Source: JAWXBM01 sp034440115
GTDB taxonomy: Bacteria > Pseudomonadota > Gammaproteobacteria > Xanthomonadales > SZUA-36
Length of the DNA stretch: 20,641 bases
Assembly (NCBI GenBank): GCA_034440115.1
Contig: JAWXBM010000083.1
Location: 1 to 20,641 of the forward strand
Reading direction: 5' to 3'
Below are positions 9,001 to 16,848 of this stretch, in pieces (position 1 is the first letter of the stretch; each line of letters opens with the position of its first letter). The notes beneath the pieces are model-generated. The model was not told the origin of the DNA, searched no databases, and saw nothing but the letters and a program-made list of their open reading frames with translations. The translations under genes were made by a program, and so were the position numbers.

Positions 9001-10588
9001 GTTTCCCGACACCGGCCTGGTGGGTGCACAATTGCTTTATCCCGATGGCAGTCTGCAGGAAGCCGGCGGCATCATATTCAATGATGGTTCTGGCTGGAAC
9101 TATGGCAAGCACGATGATGCCGATAAGCCGGAATACCAGTACCTGCGCGAAGTGGATTATTGCTCCGGCGCCTGCATCATGTTGCGCACCCATCTGTTCC
9201 GCGAATTGAATGGCTTCGATGCACGTTACGCACCGGCGTATTACGAAGATACCGACCTGGCCTTTCGCGTGCGCGAGGCCGGGCTGAAAGTGCGTTATCA
9301 GCCGGCGGCGCGCATCATTCATCATGAAGGCATCACGTCCGGAACCGATCTGAACAGCGGCGCCAAACGTTATCAGGGTGTGAATCGCAGCAAATTTCTG
9401 CAGCGCTGGCAGGATGAACTCGCAGCTTATCCCTCACCCATCGTTAACCCGGACGACCAGCGACAAATACGCAAGGCTCGCGACCACCGTTTAAAAGGCC
9501 GGGTGTTGATCATTGACGCCTATACGCCCGAGCCCGATCAGGATTCGGGCAGTTTGCGTATGACCTATCTGTTCGAGTGTTTACAACAACTGGGCTATGG
9601 CGTGAGCTTTTTCGCCGATAACCGCGGTTTTGCCGGGAAATATTCCACAGCACTGCAGGCAGCCGGCGTGGAAGTATTGTTCAACCCCTGGATTGCTTCA
9701 TTGCAGGACTTCTTCCGCGAGCGCGGAGCAGAATTTGCTTTCGTGGTCGTGAGCCGACACTACGTAGCAGCCAACTATTTAACCCTGGTGCGGAAATATT
9801 GCCCGCAGGCCAGGTTCATTTTTGACACGGTGGATCTGCACTATCTGCGTGAGGAACGGCTGGCTGAGCTGGAAGACAGCTTGCCGCTGCGGCGGGTAGC
9901 GGCGCAGACCAAGCGTTCCGAGTTGTCGGTGATACGCCAGTCCGATGCCACGATGGTAGTCAGTCCGGTGGAACAACAAGTGCTCCAGCAGGAATTGCCG
10001 CAATCCCGCATTGAAATCCTGTCGAATATTCACCGCGTGGACGGCTGCCAGGCGGGTTTTGCCGAGCGCAAGGATCTGTTCTTCGTCGGCGGCTACCAGC
10101 ACCCGCCCAATATCGATGCTGCGGTGTGGTTTGTCAGCAGTATCTGGCCGCTGGTGCAACAACAACTACCCGGTGTGCAGTTCCATTTGATTGGCAGCAA
10201 GGCACCGGAGTGGATCAAGAGCCTGCACGGCAATGGTGTCATTTTCCATGGCTTTGTAAATGACCTGAATCCCTGGATTGATGGCTGTCGGCTGGCGGTT
10301 GCACCCTTGCGCTATGGGGCGGGCGTCAAGGGCAAGGTGAATATCAGCATGAGCCGCGGCCAACCGGTAGTGGCTACACCGACTGCCGTAGAGGGTTTGC
10401 ATGCCCGCGTGGGCGAAGATGTGCTGGTAGCAGAAAGCGCTGAAGATTTTGCTGCAGCCGTGGTACGGCTGTACCAGGATCAGGCGCTATGGGAAAAGTT
10501 ATCTGTGGGCGGACTGCAAAACGTGCAGCAATATTTCTCTCCAGATACCGCCAGAAGGCAGTTGGCGAGGCTGTTGGACTCATTGTAG
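6092..10588 (+). CDS. Giant multi-module glycosyltransferase (GT2-like / GT4 / coiled coil / GT2 / GT4)
   Basis: A 1498-residue cytoplasmic or membrane-associated protein, probably building a surface polysaccharide or O-antigen-like chain. Modules seen: residues about 22-200, a degenerate GT-A segment resembling the second half of a GT2 domain (SRDCPLLP, then ALTALSN); about 248-640, a GT4 fold with HSWGGGVARWV and an E-x7-E donor site at Glu558/Glu566; about 665-775, a Gln/Glu-rich coiled coil; about 780-840, a basic linker with SSWQLTKPLR; about 866-1110, an intact GT2 domain with SIIIPVFN, Asp903-Asp904, Asp953 in NNDTQ and a YEDTDLAF block with Asp1055; about 1135-1498, a second GT4-like fold with GGYQHPPN and RYGAGVKGKVN. 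There is no signal peptide or membrane helix. The sugars and acceptor cannot be read from sequence. The ATG at 6092 has no strong ribosome site. No other polysaccharide gene lies beside it. Confidence 0.9.
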   Translation: MTPSTAAKSPAQSGTGKASKPLIWLWDSPIADLTANIEKRVTALGAEAWIPQAGQSSARIGPILAEFNRQQPDKGLLLLSRDCPLLPQQFENLRIWLEQQDGAVALTALSNSQPRFNPFHNLAADGLENTVTEPAELVSTLATGRLYPADSWPQHLVYLNPAALDLLASTDTSNDTALACLQDNGGQLLLCDNLFIHDSKRDLFTQAKLEHHEQAQAPAWSALSARLADWLHQSAPISLAQNPEQPATLHITHSWGGGVARWVDNLIEADAIGRHLQLRSESAESGQGAGQMLALYAGNDLTTPIASWWLQPAIRSSLDQHPFYPQILQYILQRYRIGRVMVSSLVGHSLDALRSGLPTVQVLHDYFPLWPLLGVNPLPYLDTVEPNQSPLARAMNEHSLLADFGVRDAAAWQQLAQRWRQTLSEQQVRLAAPSQSVVNLLHRLDSNWNAADIQVIPHGLAAFADTAPVVPKERHDGRLRLVIPGSMQQGKGQALLLKALPELTKVAQVYLLGTGKEGEAFFGHAGVNVILKYQREDLPGILREIGPHMAALLSVVPETFSYTLSEMRQLNIPLLATRVGSLAERIENDKSGWLIDTDAAALVSKLQQLAQQPDKLAAMRTALSREPGFSTTEMLQQYQQLCPVTEPSEIAPEPSSLEELQSGAAQLHAATLSIHKHRLEQQVTELQAEVDKRTDWAREREAALQAEQRNRDLWAASVKLEIETLTDTISKEQQRIVQLQAEQEAQQELYTELRQQFDTLQVLYAHLRQQFDTVLASSSWQLTKPLRAGRRLLANLQRARAWNPLRWPLLLSQAVRTISTAGLRGALVRAQLSPQQNSEPSSALDYSLEVIGDPQAPASLPQHDQPRVSIIIPVFNKWTYTAACLRSLAGTKNRANFEVILVDDHSSDETAELAAAVAGLQYLRNAKNLGFVGSCNRGLQAAKGEYTVLLNNDTQVLDGWLDALLDTFDQFPDTGLVGAQLLYPDGSLQEAGGIIFNDGSGWNYGKHDDADKPEYQYLREVDYCSGACIMLRTHLFRELNGFDARYAPAYYEDTDLAFRVREAGLKVRYQPAARIIHHEGITSGTDLNSGAKRYQGVNRSKFLQRWQDELAAYPSPIVNPDDQRQIRKARDHRLKGRVLIIDAYTPEPDQDSGSLRMTYLFECLQQLGYGVSFFADNRGFAGKYSTALQAAGVEVLFNPWIASLQDFFRERGAEFAFVVVSRHYVAANYLTLVRKYCPQARFIFDTVDLHYLREERLAELEDSLPLRRVAAQTKRSELSVIRQSDATMVVSPVEQQVLQQELPQSRIEILSNIHRVDGCQAGFAERKDLFFVGGYQHPPNIDAAVWFVSSIWPLVQQQLPGVQFHLIGSKAPEWIKSLHGNGVIFHGFVNDLNPWIDGCRLAVAPLRYGAGVKGKVNISMSRGQPVVATPTAVEGLHARVGEDVLVAESAEDFAAAVVRLYQDQALWEKLSVGGLQNVQQYFSPDTARRQLARLLDSL
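8348..8410 (+). repeat. 42-bp step repeat inside the coiled coil
   Basis: CTGCGCCAGCA(A/G)TTTGACACG occurs at 8348-8368 and again at 8390-8410, with one mismatch, 42 bp apart. It encodes LRQQFDT twice with a 14-residue step, exactly two heptads, so the coil register is kept. Confidence 0.8.
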
Positions 10589-10697
10589 GAGCGCGCTCTG
10601 CGCGCGATTAACGGCTAATTCAATCGGCCGCAAAGCGGCCTCCTACAACGGGACAATCAATTATCAATTGCCCTATCGCGCGCAAAGCGCGCTACAC
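10584..10697. repeat. REP cluster of three palindromes between convergent genes
   Basis: Three related palindromes with the head TGTAGGAG or TGTAG and the tail CGAT fill the gap. The first, 10584-10611 (plus orientation), has stem GCGCGC around TCT. The second, 10623-10648 (minus orientation), has stem GGCCGC/GCGGCC around AAA. The third, 10671-10697 (minus orientation), has stem GCGCGC around AAA. The first two face each other like a REP doublet. The TAG in the head of the first is the stop of the glycosyltransferase gene, and the TAG in the head of the third is the stop of relA. The cluster may act as a two-way transcript end or 3' stabiliser. No REP-associated transposase is in the window. 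Confidence 0.85.
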
Positions 10698-12929
10698 CTC
10701 GGCTAATCGCCGAGCCTCCAGCACATTGGGCACACTGTTGATGCGGTTCAATAAATCGCTGAGCTGTTCGTAATCCCTGACCCGCAAACTCAGCCGAATG
10801 GTGACCTCATCGGTGGCTTCATCCAGCCTGCTGGACGTATCGGTTACCACTGCATCCGAGCTGGCAAACACATTTGACACATCGCGCAATAGTTCGCGGC
10901 GGCTGAAGGCACGGATCAGCACCTGCACCGGATAACGCATAGCGGGTTTACTACCCCAATTTACCCGCAACAAACGCGGATTGTTTTCCTCGTTCCAACG
11001 CACCGCCTGACGGCAATCTTCCCGATGGACAGTGACACCACGCCCGCGGGTGATATAGCCCACCACCGGATCACCCGGCACAGGTTGGCAACATTTGGCC
11101 ATGCTGGTCACCAGGTTGCCGACACCTTCGATGGTCAAATCATCCGGGCTTTGCGGCGCTGCATTGCGTTGCCGCATCGGCGTGCGCGTTAACGAATCCA
11201 ACCCAACCGGGGCAGTCTGCTCGCCGCGCAATCGCTCCATGGTGCCCACTACCTGCCCCACCGTCAGATCGCCGCTACCCACCGCTACAAACAACTCTTC
11301 CACACTGGTATGGCCGAAACGCTGCGCCACCGGCAGCAGATTCCGGCTGTCCAGGCCCATTCGTTTGGCTTCAGCTTCTACCGACTCACGCCCGGCCTGC
11401 AGGTTATCGTCGCGGCTTTCTTTCTTGAACCATTGCCGCACTTTGCTGCGCGCACGCGCGGCCTTGATATAACCCAACCGCGGATTCAGCCAGTCACGGC
11501 TGGGGCTGGGGTGCTTGCCGGTCAGAATCTCCACCCGGTCGCCGGTGTTAACCACCTGCTTGAGCGTAACAATGCGGCCGTTGACCTTGGCACCGCGGCA
11601 GCGATGGCCTACTTCGGTGTGCACGTGGTAAGCAAAATCCAGCACGGTTGCACCCGCCACCAGGTCAACTACCTGGCCTTTGGGCGTGAGCACATAGATG
11701 CGCTCTTCGGAAGTTGCCGAGTGGAAACTTTCCAGCAGGCTCTCATCATCCAACTCATCTTCCGAGGCTTCCAGCAGTTGCCGCATCACGGCAATTTTCT
11801 TTTCAAAGCCCGGATCAGATGGACCACCTTCCTTATAACGCCAGTGCGCAGCTACGCCGAGCTCGGCGTGTTCATGCATGGCCTGGGTGCGTATCTGCAC
11901 TTCAACCGCACGGCCTTCCTCATCCGAAACCGCGGTATGCAGGGACTGGTAATTGTTGCCCTTGGGGGTGGTGATGTAATCGTCAAATTCGCCGGGTATG
12001 GGCTGCCACAGCGTATGCACCAGCCCCAGCACGCTATAACAGGCCGGCACATCGTCCACCAGCACGCGCACAGCGCGCACATCAAACAGCTCGTGAAAAT
12101 CCAGACCTTTGCGCTGCATTTTCCGCCAGATGCTGTAGATGTGTTTGGGTCGGCCTTTTACCCGTGAGGCGATTCCCGCTTCGTCCAGTTCCGCCACCAG
12201 GCGTTGCATGAAGCCATTGATGAACTGTTCCCGTTCGGGGCGTCGCTCAGCCACCAGGTCGGCGATTTTCTGGTATTGCGCCGAATGCTCGATACGAAAT
12301 GCCAGGTCTTCCAGTTCCCACTTCAACTGCCCCACGCCCAGCCGATTGGCCAGAGGTGCATGGATCAGCATGGTCTCCTGTGCCAGCGCTCGCGCTGCTT
12401 CCGTATCATCCTTGCACCGGCGCAGCAGCACCAACTGCCAGGCCAGATCGATCAACACCACGCGAACGTCCTGCACCAGCGCCAATAACAAGCGGCGCAG
12501 CCCTTCAGCATTCTTGCTGCTGACGCTGCTTTGCTGATTCGACTCATACAGCTTCAGCGTGTCCAGCTGTTTTAACTGTCTGGCAACCGATTCAGGCAGG
12601 CTGGAAGCCATGCTGTCTGCATTCAATCCGCCGGCCCGAGCCGCCAGCATCATGGCACAACAGACCGTGTCAGGATCCGGTGACAAAATCTGCAAGACAC
12701 TGAGCAGTTCCAGCGCCAGGCCGTCACTGCTCTTGGCATTGTCACTGGCGCCACTGCTTTCCTTCCAGCCGTGCTCGGGGAATTTATGGAACAGTTCCTG
12801 GCAGACGGCTGCCGCCGCACCCACCGAGGCCTGGTAGCCATCCAGCCACTCAGACACAGAGGCAGCTTTCAGCCTGGTAATAGGCCTGGGCCGGTTACTC
12901 TGAGTTTGATTGGCTTTTTGATCAGACAT
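10692..12929 (-). CDS. relA: RelA, GTP pyrophosphokinase ((p)ppGpp synthetase I)
   Basis: RelA binds stalled ribosomes carrying uncharged tRNA and transfers pyrophosphate from ATP to GDP/GTP to make (p)ppGpp. The protein has 745 residues, close to E. coli RelA. The N-terminal HD region has lost its His-Asp centre (CCAMMLAARAGG, about 90-101), as expected for the synthesis-only type. The synthetase domain (about 230-365) carries EFDDYITTPKGNNYQSLHT at 314-332; EFDD is the acidic motif of monofunctional RelA. A TGS domain follows at about 411-472, then a zinc-finger-like part with Cys613, Cys614, His635 and Cys639, and a C-terminal ACT domain (about 665-742). ATG 12929 is the start; its ribosome site is unusual (see the leader ORF). 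The stop codon lies in a REP element. A promoter-like pair upstream suggests transcription independent of hrpA. Confidence 0.96.
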   Translation of the reverse strand: MSDQKANQTQSNRPRPITRLKAASVSEWLDGYQASVGAAAAVCQELFHKFPEHGWKESSGASDNAKSSDGLALELLSVLQILSPDPDTVCCAMMLAARAGGLNADSMASSLPESVARQLKQLDTLKLYESNQQSSVSSKNAEGLRRLLLALVQDVRVVLIDLAWQLVLLRRCKDDTEAARALAQETMLIHAPLANRLGVGQLKWELEDLAFRIEHSAQYQKIADLVAERRPEREQFINGFMQRLVAELDEAGIASRVKGRPKHIYSIWRKMQRKGLDFHELFDVRAVRVLVDDVPACYSVLGLVHTLWQPIPGEFDDYITTPKGNNYQSLHTAVSDEEGRAVEVQIRTQAMHEHAELGVAAHWRYKEGGPSDPGFEKKIAVMRQLLEASEDELDDESLLESFHSATSEERIYVLTPKGQVVDLVAGATVLDFAYHVHTEVGHRCRGAKVNGRIVTLKQVVNTGDRVEILTGKHPSPSRDWLNPRLGYIKAARARSKVRQWFKKESRDDNLQAGRESVEAEAKRMGLDSRNLLPVAQRFGHTSVEELFVAVGSGDLTVGQVVGTMERLRGEQTAPVGLDSLTRTPMRQRNAAPQSPDDLTIEGVGNLVTSMAKCCQPVPGDPVVGYITRGRGVTVHREDCRQAVRWNEENNPRLLRVNWGSKPAMRYPVQVLIRAFSRRELLRDVSNVFASSDAVVTDTSSRLDEATDEVTIRLSLRVRDYEQLSDLLNRINSVPNVLEARRLAEV

Positions 12930-12937
12930 GATTCATG
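12923..12937 (-). CDS. Possible four-codon leader ORF overlapping the relA start
   Basis: On the minus strand, AGGG (the end of the last 13-bp repeat unit) is followed after six bases by ATG AAT CAT GTC TGA, encoding MNHV. This ORF starts 8 bases before the relA ATG and stops within relA codons 2-3, in another frame. Its ATG has the better Shine-Dalgarno spacing; the relA ATG is 14 bases from the same AGGG. Ribosomes could load here and restart at relA. This is only a sequence reading; such overlaps can occur by chance. Confidence 0.35.
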
Positions 12938-12942
12938 CCGTG

Positions 12943-13007
12943 CCCTGAAAAAATACCCTGAAAAAATACCCTGAAAAAATACCCTGAGAAAATCTCCTGA
13001 GAAAATC
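12943..13007. repeat. 13-bp minisatellite, five units, in the relA leader
   Basis: Five head-to-tail units on the plus strand: ccctgaaaaaata three times (12943-12981), ccctgagaaaatc (12982-12994) and tcctgagaaaatc (12995-13007). In the relA sense each reads as a U-rich stretch ending in CAGGG or CAGGA. The array ends 13 bp before the relA ATG and begins a few bases after the predicted transcript start. The three identical units suggest recent or continuing expansion. Confidence 0.92.
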
Positions 13008-13020
13008 CAACATCACCGCT

Positions 13021-13050
13021 ATTATAGGAAAGCGCGACAGCATTTGTCTG
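13021..13050 (-). promoter_or_regulatory. Predicted sigma-70 promoter of relA
   Basis: Minus-strand -35 CAGACA (13045-13050, four of six matches), an 18-bp spacer, and a perfect -10 TATAAT (13021-13026). The transcript would start near 13014, giving a leader of about 85 bases made mostly of the 13-bp repeats. It sits in the 160-bp gap after hrpA. Confidence 0.55.
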
Positions 13051-13089
13051 ATTGCTGCTGCCAAATGCGGCAGCCAGCCCATGGAAATC

Positions 13090-16000
13090 TTACTTCACGA
13101 CTTCCCGCCAGGCCTGCTGCAGGCGTTTGGCCGATACCTTGGTTGCCGTACCCAGACGTTGGGCAAACACCGAAACGCGGTATTCAGCCAGCAACCAGCG
13201 ATACTCATCCAGCGCGGCATCGTAATCCGCACCGGATTCCAGCCTTTGCTGGTAGTTTTGTTGGAACGGCTTAATGTCCTGCAGGCGCTGCAAATCCCGC
13301 TGCGGATTGTCAGCCGCTTGCTGCAATCGTTCTTCAATCGCCGCCACATAGCGTGGGAAATGCTGCAAATTTCCCGCTTCCAGTTCAGTCAGAAAACCCG
13401 GGTATAGCAGATCAGCCATCTGCCCCTGAATATCTTCCAGCGTTTCAAGCGGCGCTCGCCTGCGGCCTTTGGCAATTTCAGAGCGCAAAGAAATCAGTTG
13501 CGGAATCACGCTATTCAGCACATCGGCCTGCTGGCGGCTCACGCCACCGATGCGGCTGCGTACCCGGCTGCTCAAATCCTCAAACGCGGTCGCATCGCGG
13601 ATGGCCCAAACATCACTCGCCGCCAAAACCAGGCTGCTTTCCACCAGATCCTGCATGAGCGACTCTACGCTGGTCAGGGCTGACCAGGCGATCTGGCATT
13701 CGCGACTCAGGCCAGGATGTTTATATAACCAGACCAGCTTGTCAGCCAGTTGCAAACGCAACAATCGCAGCACTCCGGCCTGATGTGACAGCCAGGCACC
13801 GTCAAAGGTATCGAACAGGCGCAAGCCCACGGCATTTTCCTGATCCACCAGCGCCGGCCAGGCGGTGGCTCCGCTGGCTGTTTTGGTCTCTTGCTGCAGA
13901 GATCCAAACTCCCAGGCAGTGGCACCATCCCGGTTTACACCCTGGCCCTGCCTGTCCATGAATTCACGCTGCGCAGTCTTGCCCAGCTCCAATTGCAATG
14001 CCTCCAAATCACGACCGGCTGCAATCTCCTGGCCATTTTCATCGACCACCTCGATACGAAAGCACAAGTGTGCTTCCAACGCCTGCTCATTAAAACTGCT
14101 GGCCTGCAATTCCAAACCGGTCATACGGCTCAACTCTTTGGCACAGGCTGCCAACAAGGATTCAGACTGCCGCCCGCTCAAAATCTGCTGCAAGGCATCA
14201 GCAAACTGCGGCACCGGTGTGAGTGCACGACGCACAGGCTTGGGCAAGGCGCGGATCAAGGCCTCCAGTTTGTCGCGCAGCAAGCCCGGCACCAGCCATT
14301 GCAAGCGGCCTGCCTGCAGCGTATTCAAACGGTCCAGCGGCACCACCAGGGTCACGCCATCGGCTTCGTGTCCCGGCTCAAAACGATACTTAAGTGCGAA
14401 GTCATGGCCTGCCCATTTAAGCTGGTCAGGAAACTGCTCTTCGGACACGGCCGCTGCATCTTCGCGCAGCAAAACATCATGGCCCAAATAGAGTTGCTCG
14501 CGTCCTCTGGGCCCGATGCGCTCCAGCCACTTGGCAAAGGTACGCGCATCACACACATCCTCAGGTACTCGAGCGGCAAAGAAATCGAACACCGTGTGCT
14601 CGTCGGCCAACAAATCATGGCGGCGGCGCTTGTCTTCCAGAGCGGCCACTTCGGCTCGAATCTCAGCATTGTGGCGCATGAAGCCGGAGCGCAAATCCAG
14701 CTCGCCGCGAACCAGCGCTTCCAGCAGGAAAATTTCACGTGCTTCGGCCGGCGCAATGCGACCGTAATCCACCCGGCGTTTTTCAACGATCACCAGACCA
14801 AACATGCTGACCTGTTCCCAGGCCTGCACCCGACCTGATTTACGCGACCAATGCGGATCGAAATAGTGCTGCTTGAGCAGGTGCGCACCCTGTTGTTCTA
14901 TCCAGGATGGCTCGATCTGGGCATTGATGCGGCCCCAGGCGCGCGTGGTTTCCACCACCTCCGCCGCCATAATCCACTTCGGTGTTTTGCCATACAGGCC
15001 CGAGCCTGGAAAAACCCTGAAACTGCGTTGTCGGGCCCCAGTGTAACTACCGTCTTCCGGATGGCGCAGCCCAACGTGACTGAGCATGCCACTCAGCAAA
15101 GCCTGGTGGACTTGTTCATAATTGCCATGGCCGCCACCCAGCCGGAGCTTTTCTTCGCGTGCCTGGTCGCGCAACTGCTGGTAAAGATCAAACCATTCCA
15201 GCACCCGCTGCCAGTTGAGAAACTCACGTTTGCAAACCTTGCGGAACTGGTTGCCCGACAAGGATCGTCTTTGTTCCTTCAGGTGCAACCACAATTTCAG
15301 CAAGCCAGCAAAATCACTTTTCTCATCCTGATAAGGCTGGTGCGCCTGGTCGGCGGCTTGCTGGCGGTCCAGCGGTCGTTCACGCGGGTCCTGAATACTC
15401 AGTGCGGCGACCAGCACCAATACATCTTCCAGGCAAGACAGACGAGCGCCTTCGGCCACCATGCGCCCGAGGCGCGGATCCAATGGCCAGCGATCCAGTT
15501 GCCGTCCGAGGTCCGTGGGCTGACGATCGCGCGTCATGGCCTGCAGCTCAAGCAACAGGTCATAGGCCTCGTTGATCATGCGCGGCGCAGGGGAGTCGAT
15601 AAAAGGAAAATCCTCAACCTCACCCAGACCCATTACCAGCATGCGCAGAATCACCGACCCCAAGGAGGTGCGCAGGATTTCTGGTTCGGTAAATTCCGGG
15701 CGCAGGCTGAATTCGTCTTTATCGTAAAGCCGGATGCAGGTACCTGGGCCCACCCGGCCGCAACGCCCGGCGCGTTGATTGGCACTGGCTTGTGAGATGG
15801 CTTCGATGGGCAAACGCTGAATGCGGCTGCGGTGCGCATAACGGCTGATGCGAGCAAGGCCACTGTCGATTACAAAGCGGATACGCGGCACCGTTAACGA
15901 AGTCTCTGCCACGTTGGTGCTCAAAATAATGCGCCGCTGCGGCCCGGGGTGAAACACACGCTGTTGTTCTGCTGACGACAAACGCGCATACAGCGGCAGA

Positions 16001-16848
16001 ACCTCGGTATGTGGCAATGACTGGCGCAGCAGGTATTCACCCGCCTCGCGTATCTCCCGTTCGCCCGACAAAAATACCAGGATATCGCCGCGCGGATCAA
16101 TGCGGCTCACGCGCCGCACGGCATCGGCAATACCGCGGTACAAATCCTGGTCGCCGGGCTCGCTGTCTTTACCACTGCTGTCTTCGCCATCGCTTGCCAG
16201 CGGCTGGTATTCGATATCCACCGGAAAGCCGCGCCCGGACACGGTAATCACCGGAGCCTTGGCAAAATGCGCGCTGAATTTTTCGGTATCGATGGTGGCC
16301 GAGGTGATAACCAGCTTCAGATCGCGCCGCCGCGGCAGCAGGGTTTTCAGATAGCCCAGCAGAAAATCGATATTGAGACTGCGTTCATGGGCTTCGTCGA
16401 TCAGTATGGCGTCATATTTCAACAGCAGCGGATCGCGTATGGTTTCAGCCAGCAGCACACCATCAGTCATAAACTTGATGTACGTTTCTGCACTCAGTTT
16501 CTCGCGAAACCGCACCTGAAAACCGACGACTGAGCCCAACTCGGTTTGCAATTCCTCCGCCACCCGGCTAGCCATGGCCGTGGCAGCAATACGCCTGGGT
16601 TGGGTGCAGCCGATCAGGCGGTGGCAGCCAAAACCTGCTTGCAGCAACATCTTGGGCAACTGGGTGGTTTTTCCCGAGCCGGTTTCACCCGCTACGATCA
16701 GTACCTGATGCCGCTGCAATGCCGCCAGGATTTCATCGCGAGCGGCGGTGATTGGCAAGGCATCATCATAATTTATCGGCGGTCGCGCCTTTAAACGTTG
16801 CTCGGTTCGTGCGTCTTTCCGGAGATCTTTAGGTTGCTGTGCCTTCAT
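13090..16848 (-). CDS. hrpA: HrpA, DEAH-box ATP-dependent RNA helicase
   Basis: HrpA is a large DEAH/RHA RNA helicase linked in E. coli to mRNA processing and rescue of collided ribosomes. The protein has 1252 residues. Seen: Walker A GETGSGKT (54-61), DEAH (151-154), SAT (183-185), the motif VI block QRAGRCGRVGPG (about 359-370), the HA2 and OB-like regions after it, and the long C-terminal half (about 690-1250) typical of HrpA (DUF3418). The start at ATG 16848 is tightly bounded: an in-frame TAA lies three codons upstream. The N-terminus is about 45 residues shorter than E. coli HrpA before the conserved block preceding Walker A, and the missing part is where a palindrome island begins. The helicase core is intact, so it should be functional. 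relA lies 160 bp downstream on the same strand. Confidence 0.95.
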   Translation of the reverse strand: MKAQQPKDLRKDARTEQRLKARPPINYDDALPITAARDEILAALQRHQVLIVAGETGSGKTTQLPKMLLQAGFGCHRLIGCTQPRRIAATAMASRVAEELQTELGSVVGFQVRFREKLSAETYIKFMTDGVLLAETIRDPLLLKYDAILIDEAHERSLNIDFLLGYLKTLLPRRRDLKLVITSATIDTEKFSAHFAKAPVITVSGRGFPVDIEYQPLASDGEDSSGKDSEPGDQDLYRGIADAVRRVSRIDPRGDILVFLSGEREIREAGEYLLRQSLPHTEVLPLYARLSSAEQQRVFHPGPQRRIILSTNVAETSLTVPRIRFVIDSGLARISRYAHRSRIQRLPIEAISQASANQRAGRCGRVGPGTCIRLYDKDEFSLRPEFTEPEILRTSLGSVILRMLVMGLGEVEDFPFIDSPAPRMINEAYDLLLELQAMTRDRQPTDLGRQLDRWPLDPRLGRMVAEGARLSCLEDVLVLVAALSIQDPRERPLDRQQAADQAHQPYQDEKSDFAGLLKLWLHLKEQRRSLSGNQFRKVCKREFLNWQRVLEWFDLYQQLRDQAREEKLRLGGGHGNYEQVHQALLSGMLSHVGLRHPEDGSYTGARQRSFRVFPGSGLYGKTPKWIMAAEVVETTRAWGRINAQIEPSWIEQQGAHLLKQHYFDPHWSRKSGRVQAWEQVSMFGLVIVEKRRVDYGRIAPAEAREIFLLEALVRGELDLRSGFMRHNAEIRAEVAALEDKRRRHDLLADEHTVFDFFAARVPEDVCDARTFAKWLERIGPRGREQLYLGHDVLLREDAAAVSEEQFPDQLKWAGHDFALKYRFEPGHEADGVTLVVPLDRLNTLQAGRLQWLVPGLLRDKLEALIRALPKPVRRALTPVPQFADALQQILSGRQSESLLAACAKELSRMTGLELQASSFNEQALEAHLCFRIEVVDENGQEIAAGRDLEALQLELGKTAQREFMDRQGQGVNRDGATAWEFGSLQQETKTASGATAWPALVDQENAVGLRLFDTFDGAWLSHQAGVLRLLRLQLADKLVWLYKHPGLSRECQIAWSALTSVESLMQDLVESSLVLAASDVWAIRDATAFEDLSSRVRSRIGGVSRQQADVLNSVIPQLISLRSEIAKGRRRAPLETLEDIQGQMADLLYPGFLTELEAGNLQHFPRYVAAIEERLQQAADNPQRDLQRLQDIKPFQQNYQQRLESGADYDAALDEYRWLLAEYRVSVFAQRLGTATKVSAKRLQQAWREVVK

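Noticed and set aside
10692..12929. SpoT/Rel bifunctional enzyme
   Set aside because: The HD hydrolase residues are absent and the synthetase motif is EFDD, both typical of synthesis-only RelA.
13060..13082. GCTGCC/GGCAGC hairpin as an hrpA terminator
   Set aside because: The stem is only six pairs and no T run follows in the hrpA direction.
13891..14838. Long open frame on the plus strand (315 residues) opposite hrpA
   Set aside because: It is antisense to a clear HrpA reading frame, has no recognisable domain, and its composition is what the reversed codons of hrpA produce. Other long antisense frames (877-1632, 1629-2324, 4778-5371, 11310-12167, 14851-15795, 18968-19891) were dropped for the same reason.
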